Shown here piece by piece: positions 1 to 14,400 of a stretch of DNA of 64,000 nucleotides (position 1 is its first letter; each line of letters opens with the position of its first letter). The position numbers and the translations under genes were made by a program. Below the pieces are notes generated by a model that saw only the letters and a program-made list of their open reading frames with translations, was not told the origin of the DNA and made no database searches. The stretch comes from Solen grandis (lineage: Eukaryota > Mollusca > Bivalvia > Adapedonta > Solenidae), in assembly GCA_021229015.1 (NCBI GenBank), contig CM037782.1:42871224-42935223 (forward strand), read 5' to 3'.

Positions 1-2067
1 CTACAAAGAATAATGATAGAGCTACTGTTGTACTGCATGTTTTTTACAGCAACATTACATGAGCATCTTGTTTGTACCTACATGGTGCATCCATTTACGT
101 GAGTTCCAGATATCACCTTCTTGATTCAAGTCATGCCAAATTGCTTAATTATATCTCTGCTTAATATAGTGAAGCTTAGGGTATATAAGAATCATGCTTG
201 TCACGTTAGATCCTGTCCTATTGTTTACGGTTGTTGATGATGTCTTCATTCTTCGAACAATGATTTATCATGATAAGACCAATCAGCGGATATGTGCAGA
301 TAACTGTGTCAAGGATTTTGTAAGAATTATGACCCCTCATTTGTTTCAAAGCAGTATGCAGGTATCACCTTCATTGACAGTTCTTGTTTGAATCTAAGAA
401 TAAGACAAATCATACAGATGTTAAAAGAAATCCTGAAAATGGTGTAAATGAAATTGATGTTAGTTGATTAAGATTGGAAGAAAAGTAGTTGTAAATTAAT
501 GGACTAGATAAGTCCTTTTCATACTTTGAATCCAACTTTACCCAATTTATAATAAGACTTTTGCATAACAGCCACACTCCTTGCCATTGAAAAATAAATT
601 TCTTCGCTTATGTTGAGTTTCTGTCATTTGGAGACTGTCTACATGGGACTTAGGGCTGCTACTCTGCAATATCTTATTTAAAACATGTAGCATGACCTCA
701 CACCCTGTCACATTAACCTGACATCAGGCCAGTCCTCCAGGAGCTACCCTATATGTAGGCTGAGCACCAACCAGGAGTAAGTAAGTACCACCTTTCTATG
801 ACTGAAGTATGAAGTGGCTAGGCATCAATCCAGAGGCCAGAGCAGTATACTCCCTAACGACTTAGCCACGTTATTGTTTCTCCCATTTGATTACTTTTTA
901 GCTCGACTATTCGAAGAATATGAGAGCTATTGTAGTCACCCTGGCGTCGGCGTTGGCGTTGCAGCTTTTGGTTAAAGTTTTGCGTGCAAGTTACTATCAA
1001 CCTTATATCTCAATAACCATTTATGGTATTGACTTGAAAGTTTATAAATATGTTCAGGGGCATCAGACAACCAAGGTAGATAACTCTTGACTGAATTTAA
1101 TATGAATTATGGCCCCTTTTTAACTCAGAAATTTTGGTTAAAGTTTTGCATGCAATTGAAAATTTGGTTAAAGTTTTGCATGCAAGCTACTATCCAGCTT
1201 GTATCTCAAAAACCTTTCATGGTATTGACTTGAAAGTTTACAAATATGTTAAGGGGCATCAACAACAAAGGTAGATCCCCTTTTTCCCTTTTTAACTTAG
1301 AAATTTTGGTTAAAGTTTTGCATGCAAGATACTCTCATGCTTATATCTCAGTATCAAGCATGCGATTGATTTGAAACATCTTTAATATGTTTAGGGGTAT
1401 CATACTTTCATGGTAGATAACTCTTGATAGAATATGTTACAAATTATGGCCACTTTTTAACTTAGAAATTTTGGTTAAAGTTTTGCATGCAAGGTATTTC
1501 ATGCTAATATCTCAGTATCCAGGCATGGGATTGATTTGAAACATCTTTAATACATTTAGGGGTATCATACTTTCATGGTAGATAACTTTTGATGGAATAT
1601 ATTACAAGTTATGGCCCCTTTTTTAACTTAGAAATTTTGGTTAAAGTTTTGCATTCAAGCTACTATCCAGCTTATATCTCAGAAATTGCTTGTGGAATTG
1701 ACTAGAAAGTTAAGGAGTGTGTTCAAGGGCATCAGAAAACAGGAGGATAACATTTTGACTGATGCAAATTATGGTCCTTTTCTAACTTGGATTTTTGATT
1801 TAAGTTTTGCATGCACAGTGTTATTGTGCTTATGTCTCAGTAACTAGGCATGGGATTGATTTTAGACATCATAAATATATTAAGGGGTATCAGACTATCA
1901 AGGTATATCATTTTTGACTATTATTATGTACAGGGAATGTGTAGGGCAAGAATTTAAATAGATTTCATTTGATTTACCAACAGGCATTTTGAATAGTTGA
2001 GCGTGCTGTCCTCTGACAGCTCTTGTTTTTATAAATAGTTTTAGTTCTCTAAATGTTTGTTTAACAG
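1..2067. other. 5' flanking intron (incomplete)
   Basis: No exon is supported. Bases 1-895 are AT-rich unique-looking sequence; a 65-codon open frame at 194-391 has no recognisable homology. Element A1 occupies 896-2027. The PDZ4 acceptor follows 40 bases after the element ends. Confidence 0.7.
896..2027 (+). mobile_element. Element A, copy 1 (pearl/DINE-like, about 1.13 kb)
   Basis: It starts after a T-run with GCTCGACTATTC (901-912), has an inverted copy GAATAGTTGAGC at 1991-2002 (11 of 12 matching), a perfect 6-bp hairpin GCTGTC-CTCT-GACAGC at 2005-2020 and ends TCTTGTT (2021-2027). The body is about five subrepeats of roughly 170 bp, each with AACTTAGAAATTTTGGTTAA and GGTAGATAACT. No coding capacity is seen. 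The structure matches Helentron-associated elements; the family name is inference. Confidence 0.8.
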
Positions 2068-2439
2068 GTCAATGGAAAGAGACTGCTGGGATTGAACCAT
2101 AAAGAAGTTGTTGGCATTCTTAAAGAGCTTCCACAGAATGTGCGACTTGTGTGTGCACGTAAAACTAACACACCAAATGAAATCTATGCAGAGGATGAAG
2201 GACAGTTTTCTACACCTCCCCTGGATTCTGGGGTTGGTGAAGTGGTCCCCGAGAGACTCATTAAATCGAAATCAGACATGGCATTATCTTCAGAAACTAA
2301 TGCTCAAAGTAATTTATCAAGTAAGAAATCACGCTCCCTTGAGCCATTGACTGGACTTGCAATGTGGAGTAGTGAGCCAGTCGTTATTGAACTCAGAAAG
2401 GGAGATAAGGGACTTGGATTTAGTATCTTAGATTATCAG
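2068..2439 (+). CDS. MPDZ: Exon: end of PDZ4, linker, start of PDZ5
   Basis: This exon has 124 codons, with acceptor ttaacag and donor caggtgagt, and is phase 0 at both ends. Residues 1-32 are the last strand and helix of PDZ4; NHKEVVGIL is the alphaB helix, with His at the first helix position, as in class I PDZ domains. Residues 33-103 are a polar Ser/Glu-rich linker. GLAMW comes just before PDZ5. The PDZ5 carboxylate-binding loop GLGF is at residues 115-118, followed by SILDYQ at the junction. The ATG at 2092 is an internal Met, not a start: reading frame and PDZ homology continue upstream to the acceptor. Confidence 0.93.
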
Positions 2440-5400
2440 GTGAGTTATTCCCCTTGATTTTTTTTTTTCAGAATCATTTAAGACAAATAGGCATGATGTT
2501 TTAATTTTAAGATTTAATTTTTTTTTCACTATGTTTCAGAAATGAAAATAGTAAAGATGATAATTATGATATTAAATTTCTTTCTAGAATATGATTTTTT
2601 TTTTTTTATCCCAAAGTATTCTCAACAGAACAAAAAGTCTTATTTCAGAAGGCTTTCTAAGATTCACAAAGTTCAAGTATTGGCTTCTCCATATTGTACT
2701 TGTAGTATTGTATTGGAAAGTACTATTTTCCATATTGATACAAACAATATCCAATGTTGTATAAAACAGCTACAAATGCATGGTTTATGAAGTGACCTTG
2801 CCATTATGGCATCTTTACCGGAGTGTTCATACCAGTACTGTAGGGATCTTACTAACTACTATTTATATTCCTTTAGGACCCTGTGAACCCAAGTGAAACT
2901 GTGATAGTGATTCGAAGCCTGGTACCCGGAGGAGTGGCCCAGATTGATGGACGCCTGGTCCCCGGTGACAGACTTATTTTCGTCAACGATGTTAATCTGG
3001 AGAATGCGACTCTGGACGAGGCAGTTCAAGCATTAAAAGGGGCCCAGAAAGGGTTGGTTCGGATTGGGGTCGCCAAACCACTGCCTTTCTCTGGAGCATT
3101 CCCGGAGCAACTTCCCCTGGAATCTGAGGTGGGTGTACAGAGGGGTTGTTACTGTTTACATCTCAAAACCGGCTCTTATTACTATATATATATAGACAAT
3201 TTGGACCAGTTTCTTGTTCCTTTATATATACATTTTAGACTGGTTTTTATTACCATAAATAGTGCTTCCAGATAAAGAGGTGAGTTGGTGCTGCACTTTT
3301 TTCTAGTTTTATTTTTGATGGTGGTTTTGATGTTATACCCTTGTAATAAATCATGTGTAACTTGTAGATAATATTCACATTATAGGATTTTTTCAGTTTT
3401 TTTTTTTTTTTTTTTGTATCAGTCATGAAATTCTGATAGTGAAATGAAATGCTAATACATTACCACCTTTCTAAACTAATAACCTAACTGAAATGAATTG
3501 TTCAGAGATAGGGTATTTTTCTCCTTAAAATCTGCTTTATAACAAATCTTATGTTAAAGGAAATATAGTAAGGGGGAAAAATCCAAGTAAATGGTCAGTG
3601 TGTCAACTTTACATATACATGTATCTCCTTATAATACATTTACCTCCTGTATGTCCCAGCAGGAAATGCATACAACTAAGCAGAAAAAAAACAACAGAAA
3701 ATTTGTTAAAATATTTTAACAACCTTGCCATATGTCCAGCTATTGTATAGTTCTCCTTGCTTTTATAATTGTATCATTGATATTGAATCCCTAGTATCTT
3801 TATACCTGATATGGTGTAATCCCCTCAGTTATCTTCCATTGTTGGTTAAGCTGGTGTTCTGTTGCCTAGATGTTGTATAGATGACAGGTGCCAATTATTC
3901 TGACTGTTCTATATGCCTGTTGTACATAGTGATATTGACACCTTAATATGGTGCCCTATAGCTCTTAATGATATCTGAACTTTACATGAAATACAGTCCT
4001 AAAGCTGTAATTATGATATGAAAATACATGCACATTTAAAAAAAAAGGATTAACTTCAATAATATTTTACTGAATAAGAGAATACACGTGTGCTGACTTC
4101 TGCATCATTCTTTCCTTGTCACTGCTTTCTCATATCTACATTGTGGCTGAATTCATATTCTGTAGCATTTGCAGGATGTGGTATTTAACTAAGCTTTAAT
4201 AATTTGCAGCTCCTGATTTCCTCTTTTAACCCCCACCTAATTTTGCAAAATTCTTAAATGCCCAATGCAGATTTCATATAAAGTTCAGGGCATGTGTGGG
4301 CGCTCCTCTTGGTTATGTGCATGATACTTTATTATGCATTTATCACCTGTTTTTGTTTTGACAATCTCTGTTCATTCCTCACAGATTGCCGTTTCAAGTG
4401 TTCCCCCACAATATGCTGCCCTTCCCTCGCATGAGCATGTCATAGAGGGTGACAGTCATAATTATATGAATATTGACGTTCTCCAAGACCCTAACAATCT
4501 GGCTGGAAACCCCTCAGAACAGGACGCAGACACGGCATCCAGAGAATCAAATCCAATGGTTGTGAAACCCATCCATGCTCCAAAAGACAGTTTCTACGAG
4601 TCTGATGAAGAAGATCTGTCATTTGCCAGCACTACAAAGTCAGATTCCTCAGTAAAAGAAAGATCACCCTCGAAGGAAAAGCCTCCACTAAAGGAAAAAC
4701 CGGTGATCAAATCTCGTCCAGTGCCGTTACCTAGGAAACAGGAGTCTCATGTGTCAGTAACCAGCTATGAGAATGAGGAAGCCATTCAGACATTTAAATC
4801 ACTGGGAACAGTTGAGCAGATAGACAATCAGGAAGCAGTGGCCTATGATATGGAACAAGAGTTTGATATTCAAGCAGAGATTGATGAAGTATTTGATTAT
4901 GAGAATGCTGCCCGAAGCTTTACAGAACCGAAGGAGGCAGAGGCAACTGATACTGCTAGAGAGTATGAAGCTTCCCCTGAGCTGTTTGATTATGAGAACT
5001 CATCTCTTGGTCCACTGCCAACATATGAAGAGGCAGTATCAGGAGAGGCAGAGTTCTTCAACATGGATGAGTTGGAGGCACCTCCAGTGCCAGTCAGGGA
5101 GGACTCTCATCAGGTGAAGGAAGGACTGGACGACAGTGTGACTGAGGTAACTAACCTAGTCCAGTAGCTCTAGAACACTTGACTGTCTCATGGGATAATT
5201 AACATCAGTAACTTTTTTTTTCTTGAACAACAGTATTAATAATAGAAATGCATTGAGAAAGAGGTTTGTTGAGGAAAGGTCTTGTAAAGGGTCAAGAGTT
5301 GGCTGATATCTAGATGTGTGTAATGTTTATATATTGCTTTATAGAAAATAAATTACCACCTGCATTTTAGTTGCTGAGTTGACCAGAAATAAAGTGGTAT

Positions 5401-8400
5401 TCAGCTTACATTGGGATGAAATGGCATGACAAAACCTTAGTTGATGTTATGATATATCATAATACTTTGAAAACATATTTTACAGCTCAGGTATAGACTT
5501 TTTTGTGATGGAATTCTCAAACAGTTGAACTAAATTTGTCATTTCGATTATGTTTATGATAGATTTATATTAGACAAAATAATTCTGCATTATAGAAGTG
5601 TATCCTAAGAATCTCACATGGTGAATAGATATGTTCAAACAAACCTTATCAAGAATAAGAGCTGAAGGGGTCACATAAAATACCAGAAGCACATATAATC
5701 AACACATAGAATATATAATTATGATGTTTCTATCTTATACTGCATTGATATCATTCATTTTCTCTTTCAGTTTTATAACTGGGTATGTGTTAGTAACTGC
5801 ATTATAACCGGTTCTTCTTATTTTCCTTTCAAGCTTATCTAGCTTGTTATCTTTTCTATACTTGATTTAAATCATTGGGCAACTTTCTCAAATGAATTCT
5901 TATATAGACAATTTCCAAGTGGTGTGATTTTGCTAGACATTGCATCCTACATGGCTCCTTGGATATAACATTGCAAACAACATCATTTCTGGGGTTTGGC
6001 ATTGCATTCTACAAGGCACTTGGATATTACATTGCATACAACATTGTTCCTGGAGTATGACATTTCATTCTACATGGCTCCTGGGGTATTAAATTGCATT
6101 CTACATGGCACCTGGGGTATGACATTGCATTCTACATGGCTCCTGGGGTATTACATTGCATTTTACATGGTTTCTGGGGTATAACATTGCATCCAACTGG
6201 CTTCTGGGGTATGGCATAGCATTCTACATGGCTCCTGGGGTATTACATTGCATTTTACATGGCTCCTAGGGTGTCACATTGCATCCAACATGGCTTCTGG
6301 GGTATTACATTGCATTCTAAATGTCTCCTGGGGTATTACATTGCATTCTGTATGGCTCCTGGGGTGTCACATTGCATTCTGTATGGCTCCAAAGTATAAA
6401 ATTGTATTCTACATGGCTCCTGTGGTATTGCATTGCATTTTACAGGGCTCCTGGGGTATTTTTGATTCTGTTGGCCCCTGGGGTATTACCTTGCATTTAA
6501 CATGGCCCCTGGGGTGTTACATTGCATTCTGTATGGCTCCTTAGGTATTACCTTGCATTCAACATGGCTCTTGGGTATTTTATTGCATTCAGTATGGCTC
6601 CTGGGGTATTACCTTGCATTCTACATGGCTCCTGGGTATTTCATTGCATTCTTTATGGCTCCTGGGGTATTACCTTGCATTCAACATGGCTCCTGGGTAT
6701 TACATTGCATTCTAAATGGCTCCTGGGGTATTACATTGCATTTTACATGGCTCCTGGGGTATTTCATTGCAACCAACATGGCTTCTGGGTATTTCATTGC
6801 ATTCTGTATGGCTCCTGGGGTATTACCTTGCATTCAACATGGCTCCTGGGTATTTCATTGCATTCTGTATGGCTCCTGGGGTATTACCTTGCATTCTACA
6901 TGGCTCCTGGGTATTACATTGCATTTTAAATGGCTCCTGGGGTATAACCTTGCATTCTACAGTTTTATATCCTCATTTTAATGCTGCATCATGCTTTAAG
7001 TTGTCATAGAAACATGTTATATGTCAATCGAAATTCCTTTATCTGATCTTTGGCAAGTCTACATCCTGGCAGAGTAGGCAGTCATTATAGAAGGAGATTA
7101 TTAAAATAAAGGCCCACAAGGGTCACTGTAGAGCATAAACACTATTCTTCAGGTTGACCTCTGTGTAGATGCTGTAGACACTCATAGGAAGGCTTGAAAT
7201 GTCATTTCCTCATGTTTGTATGCAGTCTCTAAGTAATTATTTGCTCTAAGTCGGTCTTTCTTAAGTAGACATATTGATAGGTGTCAAAAGAATATTGGAT
7301 GTATGGCATTTTGAGATTGATAATTAAAATATTGGATATATGGCATTTTAAGATTGATAATCAAAACATTGGATAATTATGGCATTTCAAGATTGATAAT
7401 TACCATTTCAATTCCGTTTTAGCTTGACTATTCGAAGAATATGAGAGCTATTGTAGCTGCCCTTGTGTCGGCGTCAGCATTGGCATTGCAGCTTTTGGTT
7501 CAAGTTTTGCATGCAAGTTACAATTAACCTTATATCTCAGTAACTATTTATGGTATTGACTTGAAAGTTTATAAATATGGTTAGGGGCATCAGACAACCA
7601 AGGTAGATAACTCTTGACTGAATTTAATATGAATTATGGCCCCTTTTTATCTTAGAAATTTTGGTTAAATTTTTGCATGCAATTGAAAATTTGGTTAAAG
7701 TTTTGCATGCAAGCTACTATCCAGCTTGTATCTCAAAAACCTTTCATGGTATTGACTTGAAAGTTTACAAATATGTTAAGGGGCATCAGACAACAAAGGT
7801 AGATAACTCTTGATTACAAATTATGACCCCTTTTTAACTTAGAAATTTTGGTTGAAGTTTAGCATGCTTTCATGCTAATATCTCAATAGCCAGGCATGCG
7901 ATTGATTTGAAACATTTTTAATACGTTTAGGGGTATCATACTATCAAGGTAGATAACTTTTGATGGAATATATTACAAGTTATGGCCCCTTTTTTTGACT
8001 TAGAAATTTTGGTTAATGTTTTGCATGCAAGGTACTTTCAAGCTTATATCTCAGAGTCCAGGCATGGGATTGATTTGAGACATCTTTTATAAATTATGTT
8101 TAGGGGTTTCATACTTTCATGGTAGATAACTTTTGATGGAATATATTAAAAATTATGGCCCCCTTTTAACTTAGAATTTTGGTTAAATTTTTGCATTCAA
8201 GCTACTATCCAGATTATATCTCAGAAATTGGTAATGGAATTGACCAGAAAGTTAAGGAGTGTCTTCAGGGGCATCAGAAAACCAAGGAGGATAACATTTG
8301 GACTGAATTTTATACAAATTATGGCCCTTTTCTAACTTGGATATTTGGTTAAAGTTTTGTATGCACAGTGTTATTGTGCTTATGTCTCAGTAACTAGGCA

Positions 8401-11400
8401 TGAGATTGATTTTAGACTTCATAAATATATTAAGGGGTATCAGACTATCAAGGTAAATCATTTTTTACTATTATTATATACAGGGTATATGAAGGGCAAG
8501 AATTGAAATAGATTTCATTTGATTTACCAACAAGCATTTTGAATAGTCGAACATACTGTTCCCTGGTAGCTCTTGTTTATATTTCTTCAAATTTTTATTT
8601 ACATTTTAGGAATTATGGTGTCTTGTGCAGAATGATCATCTTTTTATTTGCTTTTGTTGTTGTTTTTTCTTTTTTCTTTTTGAGTAACTGATTTGCTGAC
8701 TTGGTTGTGATGAAGTGACCAGTGTAACAGATCGCATGACAAAACTGATTGTACTCGTAACCAGCAGGAAGTCAGACCCATTGTCAGGGTCATCGATACA
8801 TTCTTTATTACTCGGTGTGTTTTAGTCTTATCTGGATGTTAAAGTGCTTACTTGGGTACAGTGGCCTATCATTGTGATGAAAGGATAAGGAATGAAATGG
8901 CCTTTAGACAATCAGACTGACTTCCTTGCTGGTTTCTACAGTAACAAATTAAACAGTGCTTTTCGTCCAGGTATTGTCTGTAAAACGTTAGATAGGTTTG
9001 CTTACAGTCCTTTAATTATTTATATTAGCAAAAACCTCAACCCTCACCGAGAAAAATATCGTCCATGGAGAAATCGCCCAAAGTGTCTGCCAAGCCTAAA
9101 CCACCAATACCCCCTAAACCTGTTTCCCCTTTTTCCAAAGGGGCCAAGGGGTCAAAGGTAATGTTGGGGTCGTGCATGCAACTTGACACCTAGTAGATAC
9201 TAACCAACTTGTGTTGTTACCTAGTGTATGTTTCAAATGTTACTCAGCACTGGACACTCACACATCCTGTAAGAAAACTCTTTTTGTAGCTTCAAACAGC
9301 ACAAATCATGTAAGGTATACAATGCAAACAAATTATTGTATATAAATTCTTATGTTAAATCAGTTTATATTAGTACTATGCTTGTAACTTTTTTAAACAT
9401 TTGACTTTAAAATCATTACATTTTTAATTATTGGACTATATAATTAGTTATTACATCTTTTAACATTAAGCTATATAATACTTTATTTTGTAATATCTGG
9501 CTATTGAGGATAGTCAGCCTCTTTGAAGGTAGCATAGACACCAATACAATGTACATTTTGTTTTATTACTAGAATTATATTAGCAAAATTAATTGCTAGA
9601 AATATTTTTTACATGTAAAAATCTTTTGGCCAGTTTGATAGCAAGGGTAATGGAGAAATTCTGTATGTCTTTTTTAGCCTGTTTAATATAGACTTGTTAT
9701 CCAACCAATAATTTATTATTTATGTTGGGTTGCTGTATATAATTAGGTGTATCCATAATATATATATATTTGTGTATATTTATGTATTCAAAATAGGATA
9801 ATAAATGCATGATACTGCACAATAAAAGGCAGTCCTACGGCCAAACATAAACTGATAACAAATGGTTGGAATCCTTCTGTTGTTTTAACTCTTGGGACAA
9901 GGGTATATAACTCAATAATAGGTTGGTTTTATTTTACTTGTAAGTTCCCTTAACTTTTTTACTAATCTTAACATTTCATCTCTGCTTAACTTTTTTATTT
10001 TATTTATAGCTTTCTAGATATTTTATAAGCAGGATTTTTAATAGCATAATCATGATTATTTAAGTGATGATAATATATTGATATATTGTGTATGTATTTA
10101 TCTAGATTTCAGCTAGGTATTGGATTTCAGTATTACATGTGTTGATGTTGACATTATTCCACATTCAGACTAGGGAGACATTGTCATTGAGAGTATCAAT
10201 TATTTCCAGTCAGAACATTTCCAGTCTTGTCTGCAATCCAAAGTGTTCGGTTTTCATACACGTATGCACTTGTCTCTCAAGAATTTTACAATAATTTTTC
10301 TTCTCAACATTCTATTTTGTTAAGTTGTTAATTTCTGTTTTCATTAGCTAAAGCTTATGAGATAATGACAAGTGCAAAATAATGACACCAGAGTTGTTGA
10401 AATATCTGAATATGCAGAAATATGAAGTTGTTTTTTTTTCATTTGTTTTTGTTCAAAATCTGTATTTGAATTTTTACTGATGATTATGAAGTTTGCAAAG
10501 TTTAATACTGTTACCGTAAGATAATAAAATATGAAATAGTTCATTTAGATACGACATACCTTTAATAGAGGTGTTCCCAATTCTTGATTAATAAAGCACA
10601 AAGTGCACTTGGCAGCACTGGCTCTACACAGTGGCACCGCAGGCTACCTGGCTTTGCGTTTTACACATTAACAGTGGGTGTGTGGAATGCTTTTGTTGGA
10701 AACAATATGGGTGACAATTAACATTCAGAATGGACTGTTTATACACCAAATACCAGGGTCAATTTCTTCTAATAGATGTAGAACTTAAGATACAATTCAG
10801 TTTTGGGTATCATGAGAAATGGATGTTTCACCCATTGAAAGCCAGAAGGGTTCACCAGCATGTATAAAGAGAAGGCTGATAAGCTCCTCTGGCTTTCAAT
10901 GAAAGATTTGTAGGCTTAATCCTGGCATTTGTCTTGTCTTTTCTATGGAGAATATCTGACATTCAAGTTACACGAATCTGAGTGCATGTTATGCCATAAT
11001 GATTTATAGCAGCTCTGAGTGGATTAGACTATAAGTGCTGCATCCCTCAGTTGATGATGTGTGGTATTGTTTATGGTAGATCTCCCTATTGTGGACATAC
11101 AATAGTAATGAAAAGCTCCCTGGAAGTGTTATTAGAACAGTTCAAACTGTCCATAAAGGGAGTGATATCAGTTTGTTTGCTTTTAAAGCTGTATGAACCC
11201 TAGAGGAAATATATAACTGATCCTCCAGTTCCATGTGTGTCCTCATGTATTTTGTTCAAAATGAAATCAATACAATCTTTAGAAACAAAAGAATGAAGCC
11301 CTGAAATATGATCATTCTGATACATTTTAAGTTCAGAGATTTTTCTCTGTTGTCTCCTTTGTAGAACCATATATCCGGGAGAGAGAGTTTGTTGACAATC

Positions 11401-14400
11401 TTTTTCCAGAACAGTGACAGTAGAGATGTCAAAGCTTGATTGTCATTTTCAATTCTCTACGTGCAAATCCATTATTGATAACAACACTATAGCAGCTTGT
11501 TTAATTGTTTTACTTTTGTATGACTCATAATGGTGTAATGCACTTGAAAACAATATTTATTGTAGTTGGATAGAAGTTTACTTTTTTTTTCTCTTAATTA
11601 TGAGATGTCTGTGTTAATTGTTTAATTGCATTTTGATTTAAAGTGAATGGATAAATCAATAGTGACATCTGGAAACATGATATTTCTTTGTATGGCATGG
11701 ACACTATTTACTTAAACTACTAACATTAGCATTCTTATCATGGTTGATATTTGAATATATTAGAATGTCTACCTGCATGGCTTACCAGTAAATTGTAAAC
11801 TACTTAAAGATCCATTTGACTTGCATAATAGTGTTTGTGTTTACTTTTTGAATGCCTGATATAATATGTAAAAAGTAATTTTGTAATTTTGCTAATAACT
11901 AGTTGTGTCATCCTGTTAATTGGTTGACTGACTGGTGAAGTACCTCTGAAAGGATGATTCTGATTGGTTGTTTCAGGATGAGCCTCCACCATTGCCGGTT
12001 TCCTCACCTCCACCACTGCTGGCTGATGATATAGACACAAAGGTATCCAAATTAAAATCTCATTTCTGCGTCTGCTCCCTTGTCTTTCATTTCACTTAGT
12101 TATTTACTTGTGCAAAATTATAGTTTATGCTGTAATAAAACATCATGACATCATACATACAATTTTATTTTCTCATTAAATATCTTGCCAGTCTTTTTTT
12201 AGTCTCCCTTTACTTTCCTTTGATATTAACCAAAAATGTGTTTTTATAATCTATAATATTCAATTATTTAAGTTTTATGATAAGATATCATGTGTTTCAT
12301 GACTACATATCATAGTGCCATACACACAGAATTCACTGTAACACTTGGCTCAATTCCACCAAAAAGTCTTAGTGCTGAGGAATACTTAAATACTATAGGG
12401 CAATTTTCATCATTCCCATTTCTGTGTTAAAATATCCAAATATTTCATTTTGTGAAGGTTATTAATTATGTAAACATATTCAATTACTTGAATAATTCGT
12501 AAAACAGGAATGGTAAAATATGTTTCTTCCTAAATAATTAAGGATTTAGGAATTGGTGGTTATCAAACTTGTTGATATATTTTATACTGATATCAGTGAT
12601 ACAAACTTGATAAGATCCTAATCTCCCTCTGATATCTCCTTCTCCTTCCGACACACCAACATCTCCCTCCAACACAACAATATCTCCCTCTGACACACCA
12701 ACATCTCCAACACACCAACATCTCCTTCCAACACAACAATATCTCCCTCTGACACACAAACATCTCCAACACACCAACATCTCCCTCTTATATCTCCTTC
12801 CGACAAATCAACATCTCCCTCCAACACAACAATATCTCCCTCCAACACACCAACATCTCCCTCTTATATCTTCTTCCGACACACCAACATCTCCCTCTTA
12901 TTTCTTCTTCCGACACACCAACATCTCCCTCCAACACAACATATATCTCACCCATCTCTTATCCACTCAACATCTCCTAACACAACAAATCTCTCCACCT
13001 ATTATCATCTCCTCAGACACTATCAACACATCTCCCTCCAACACAACAATATCTCCCTCTGACACACCAACATCTCCAACACACCAACATCTCCTTCCAA
13101 CACAACAATATCTCCCTCTGACACACCAACATCTCCCTCTTATATCTCCTTCCAACACACCAACATCGCCCTCTTATATCTTCTTCCGACACACCAACAT
13201 CTCCCTCCAACACAACAATCTCCCCTCCAACATCTCCAACACACCAACATCTCCTTCCAACACAACAATATCTCCCTCTGACACACAAACATCTCCAACA
13301 CACCAACATCTCCCTCTTATATCTCCCTCCAACACAACAATATCTCCCTCTGACACACCAACATCTCCAACACACCAACATCTCCCTCTTATATCTCCCT
13401 CCAACACACCAACATCTCCCTCCAACACAACAATATCTCCCTCTGACACACCAACATCTCCAACACACCAACATCTCCCCCTTCAACACAACAATATCTC
13501 CCTCTGACACAGAAACATCTCCAACACACCAACATCTCCCTCTTATATCTCCTTCCGACACATCAACATCTCCCTCCGACACACAAACATCTTCTTCCAA
13601 CCCACCAACATCTCCTTCTAACAAACCATGACATCTCCCATCGACACACCAACATCTCCCTCCAACATACACAAACATCTCCCTCCAACATACACAAACA
13701 TCTCCCTCCGACACACACAAACATCTCCCTCCAACATACACAAACATCTCCCTCCAACATACACAAACATCTCCCTCCAACATACACAAACATCTCCCTC
13801 CAACATACACAAACATCTCCCTCCAACATACACAAACATCTCCCTCCGACACACACAAACATCTCCCTCCAACACACAAACATCTCCCTCCAACATACAC
13901 AAACATCTCCCTCCGACACACACAAACATCTCCCTCCAACACACCAACATCTCCCTCCGACACACACAAACATCTCCCTCTGACACACCAACATCTCCCT
14001 CTGACAACCAACATCTCCCTCTGACATACCAACATCTCCCTCAGACACACCAACATCACTCGCTATCTTCATCTGAACCATCTGGTTTGACATTATGTGT
14101 AATGTTCTCTTGTAGGAGTTATTAGGCTGGGTGAACTTGGTAAGTTGGACTGTTGGTCTGGACAAAGTCCCCAGGTCTGCTCTTGTATACATGTCTGGCT
14201 GGTCCACTCTGGAAGTCGCCCATATTTAATCAAGGAGTTGGGTGTTAAATGTATCAGACCCTGTGATTCATCCTCCTTTAATGTTGCCTGTATATATGTC
14301 AACATGTTAGGTGTCCAAATCAGCAGTACTGGTATGTTCTAGGACCACTGTGAGGTTCTTCTCATGAGGAATCTCTGCTGTGAGGTTGTGGGTGATGGTT

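Larger units (their letters stand above)
5147..9028. other. Intron (3.9 kb)
   Basis: It holds the 31-bp minisatellite (about 5935-6962), a short three-copy repeat (7283-7404), and element A2 (7417-8577). The rest is AT-rich without a recognised feature. Confidence 0.85.

Noticed and set aside
194..391. 65-codon open frame upstream
   Set aside because: No homology, no splice context, typical chance length in this sequence.
6248..7009. Overlapping open frames with MAPGVLHCIL-type repeats
   Set aside because: Products of the 31-bp minisatellite; unit length is not a multiple of three.
13013..14059. 348-codon Cys/Trp/Gly-rich open frame on the minus strand and overlapping frames on both strands
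   Set aside because: It is a translation of the G-poor minisatellite; frames are open in several phases and there is no homology or splice support.
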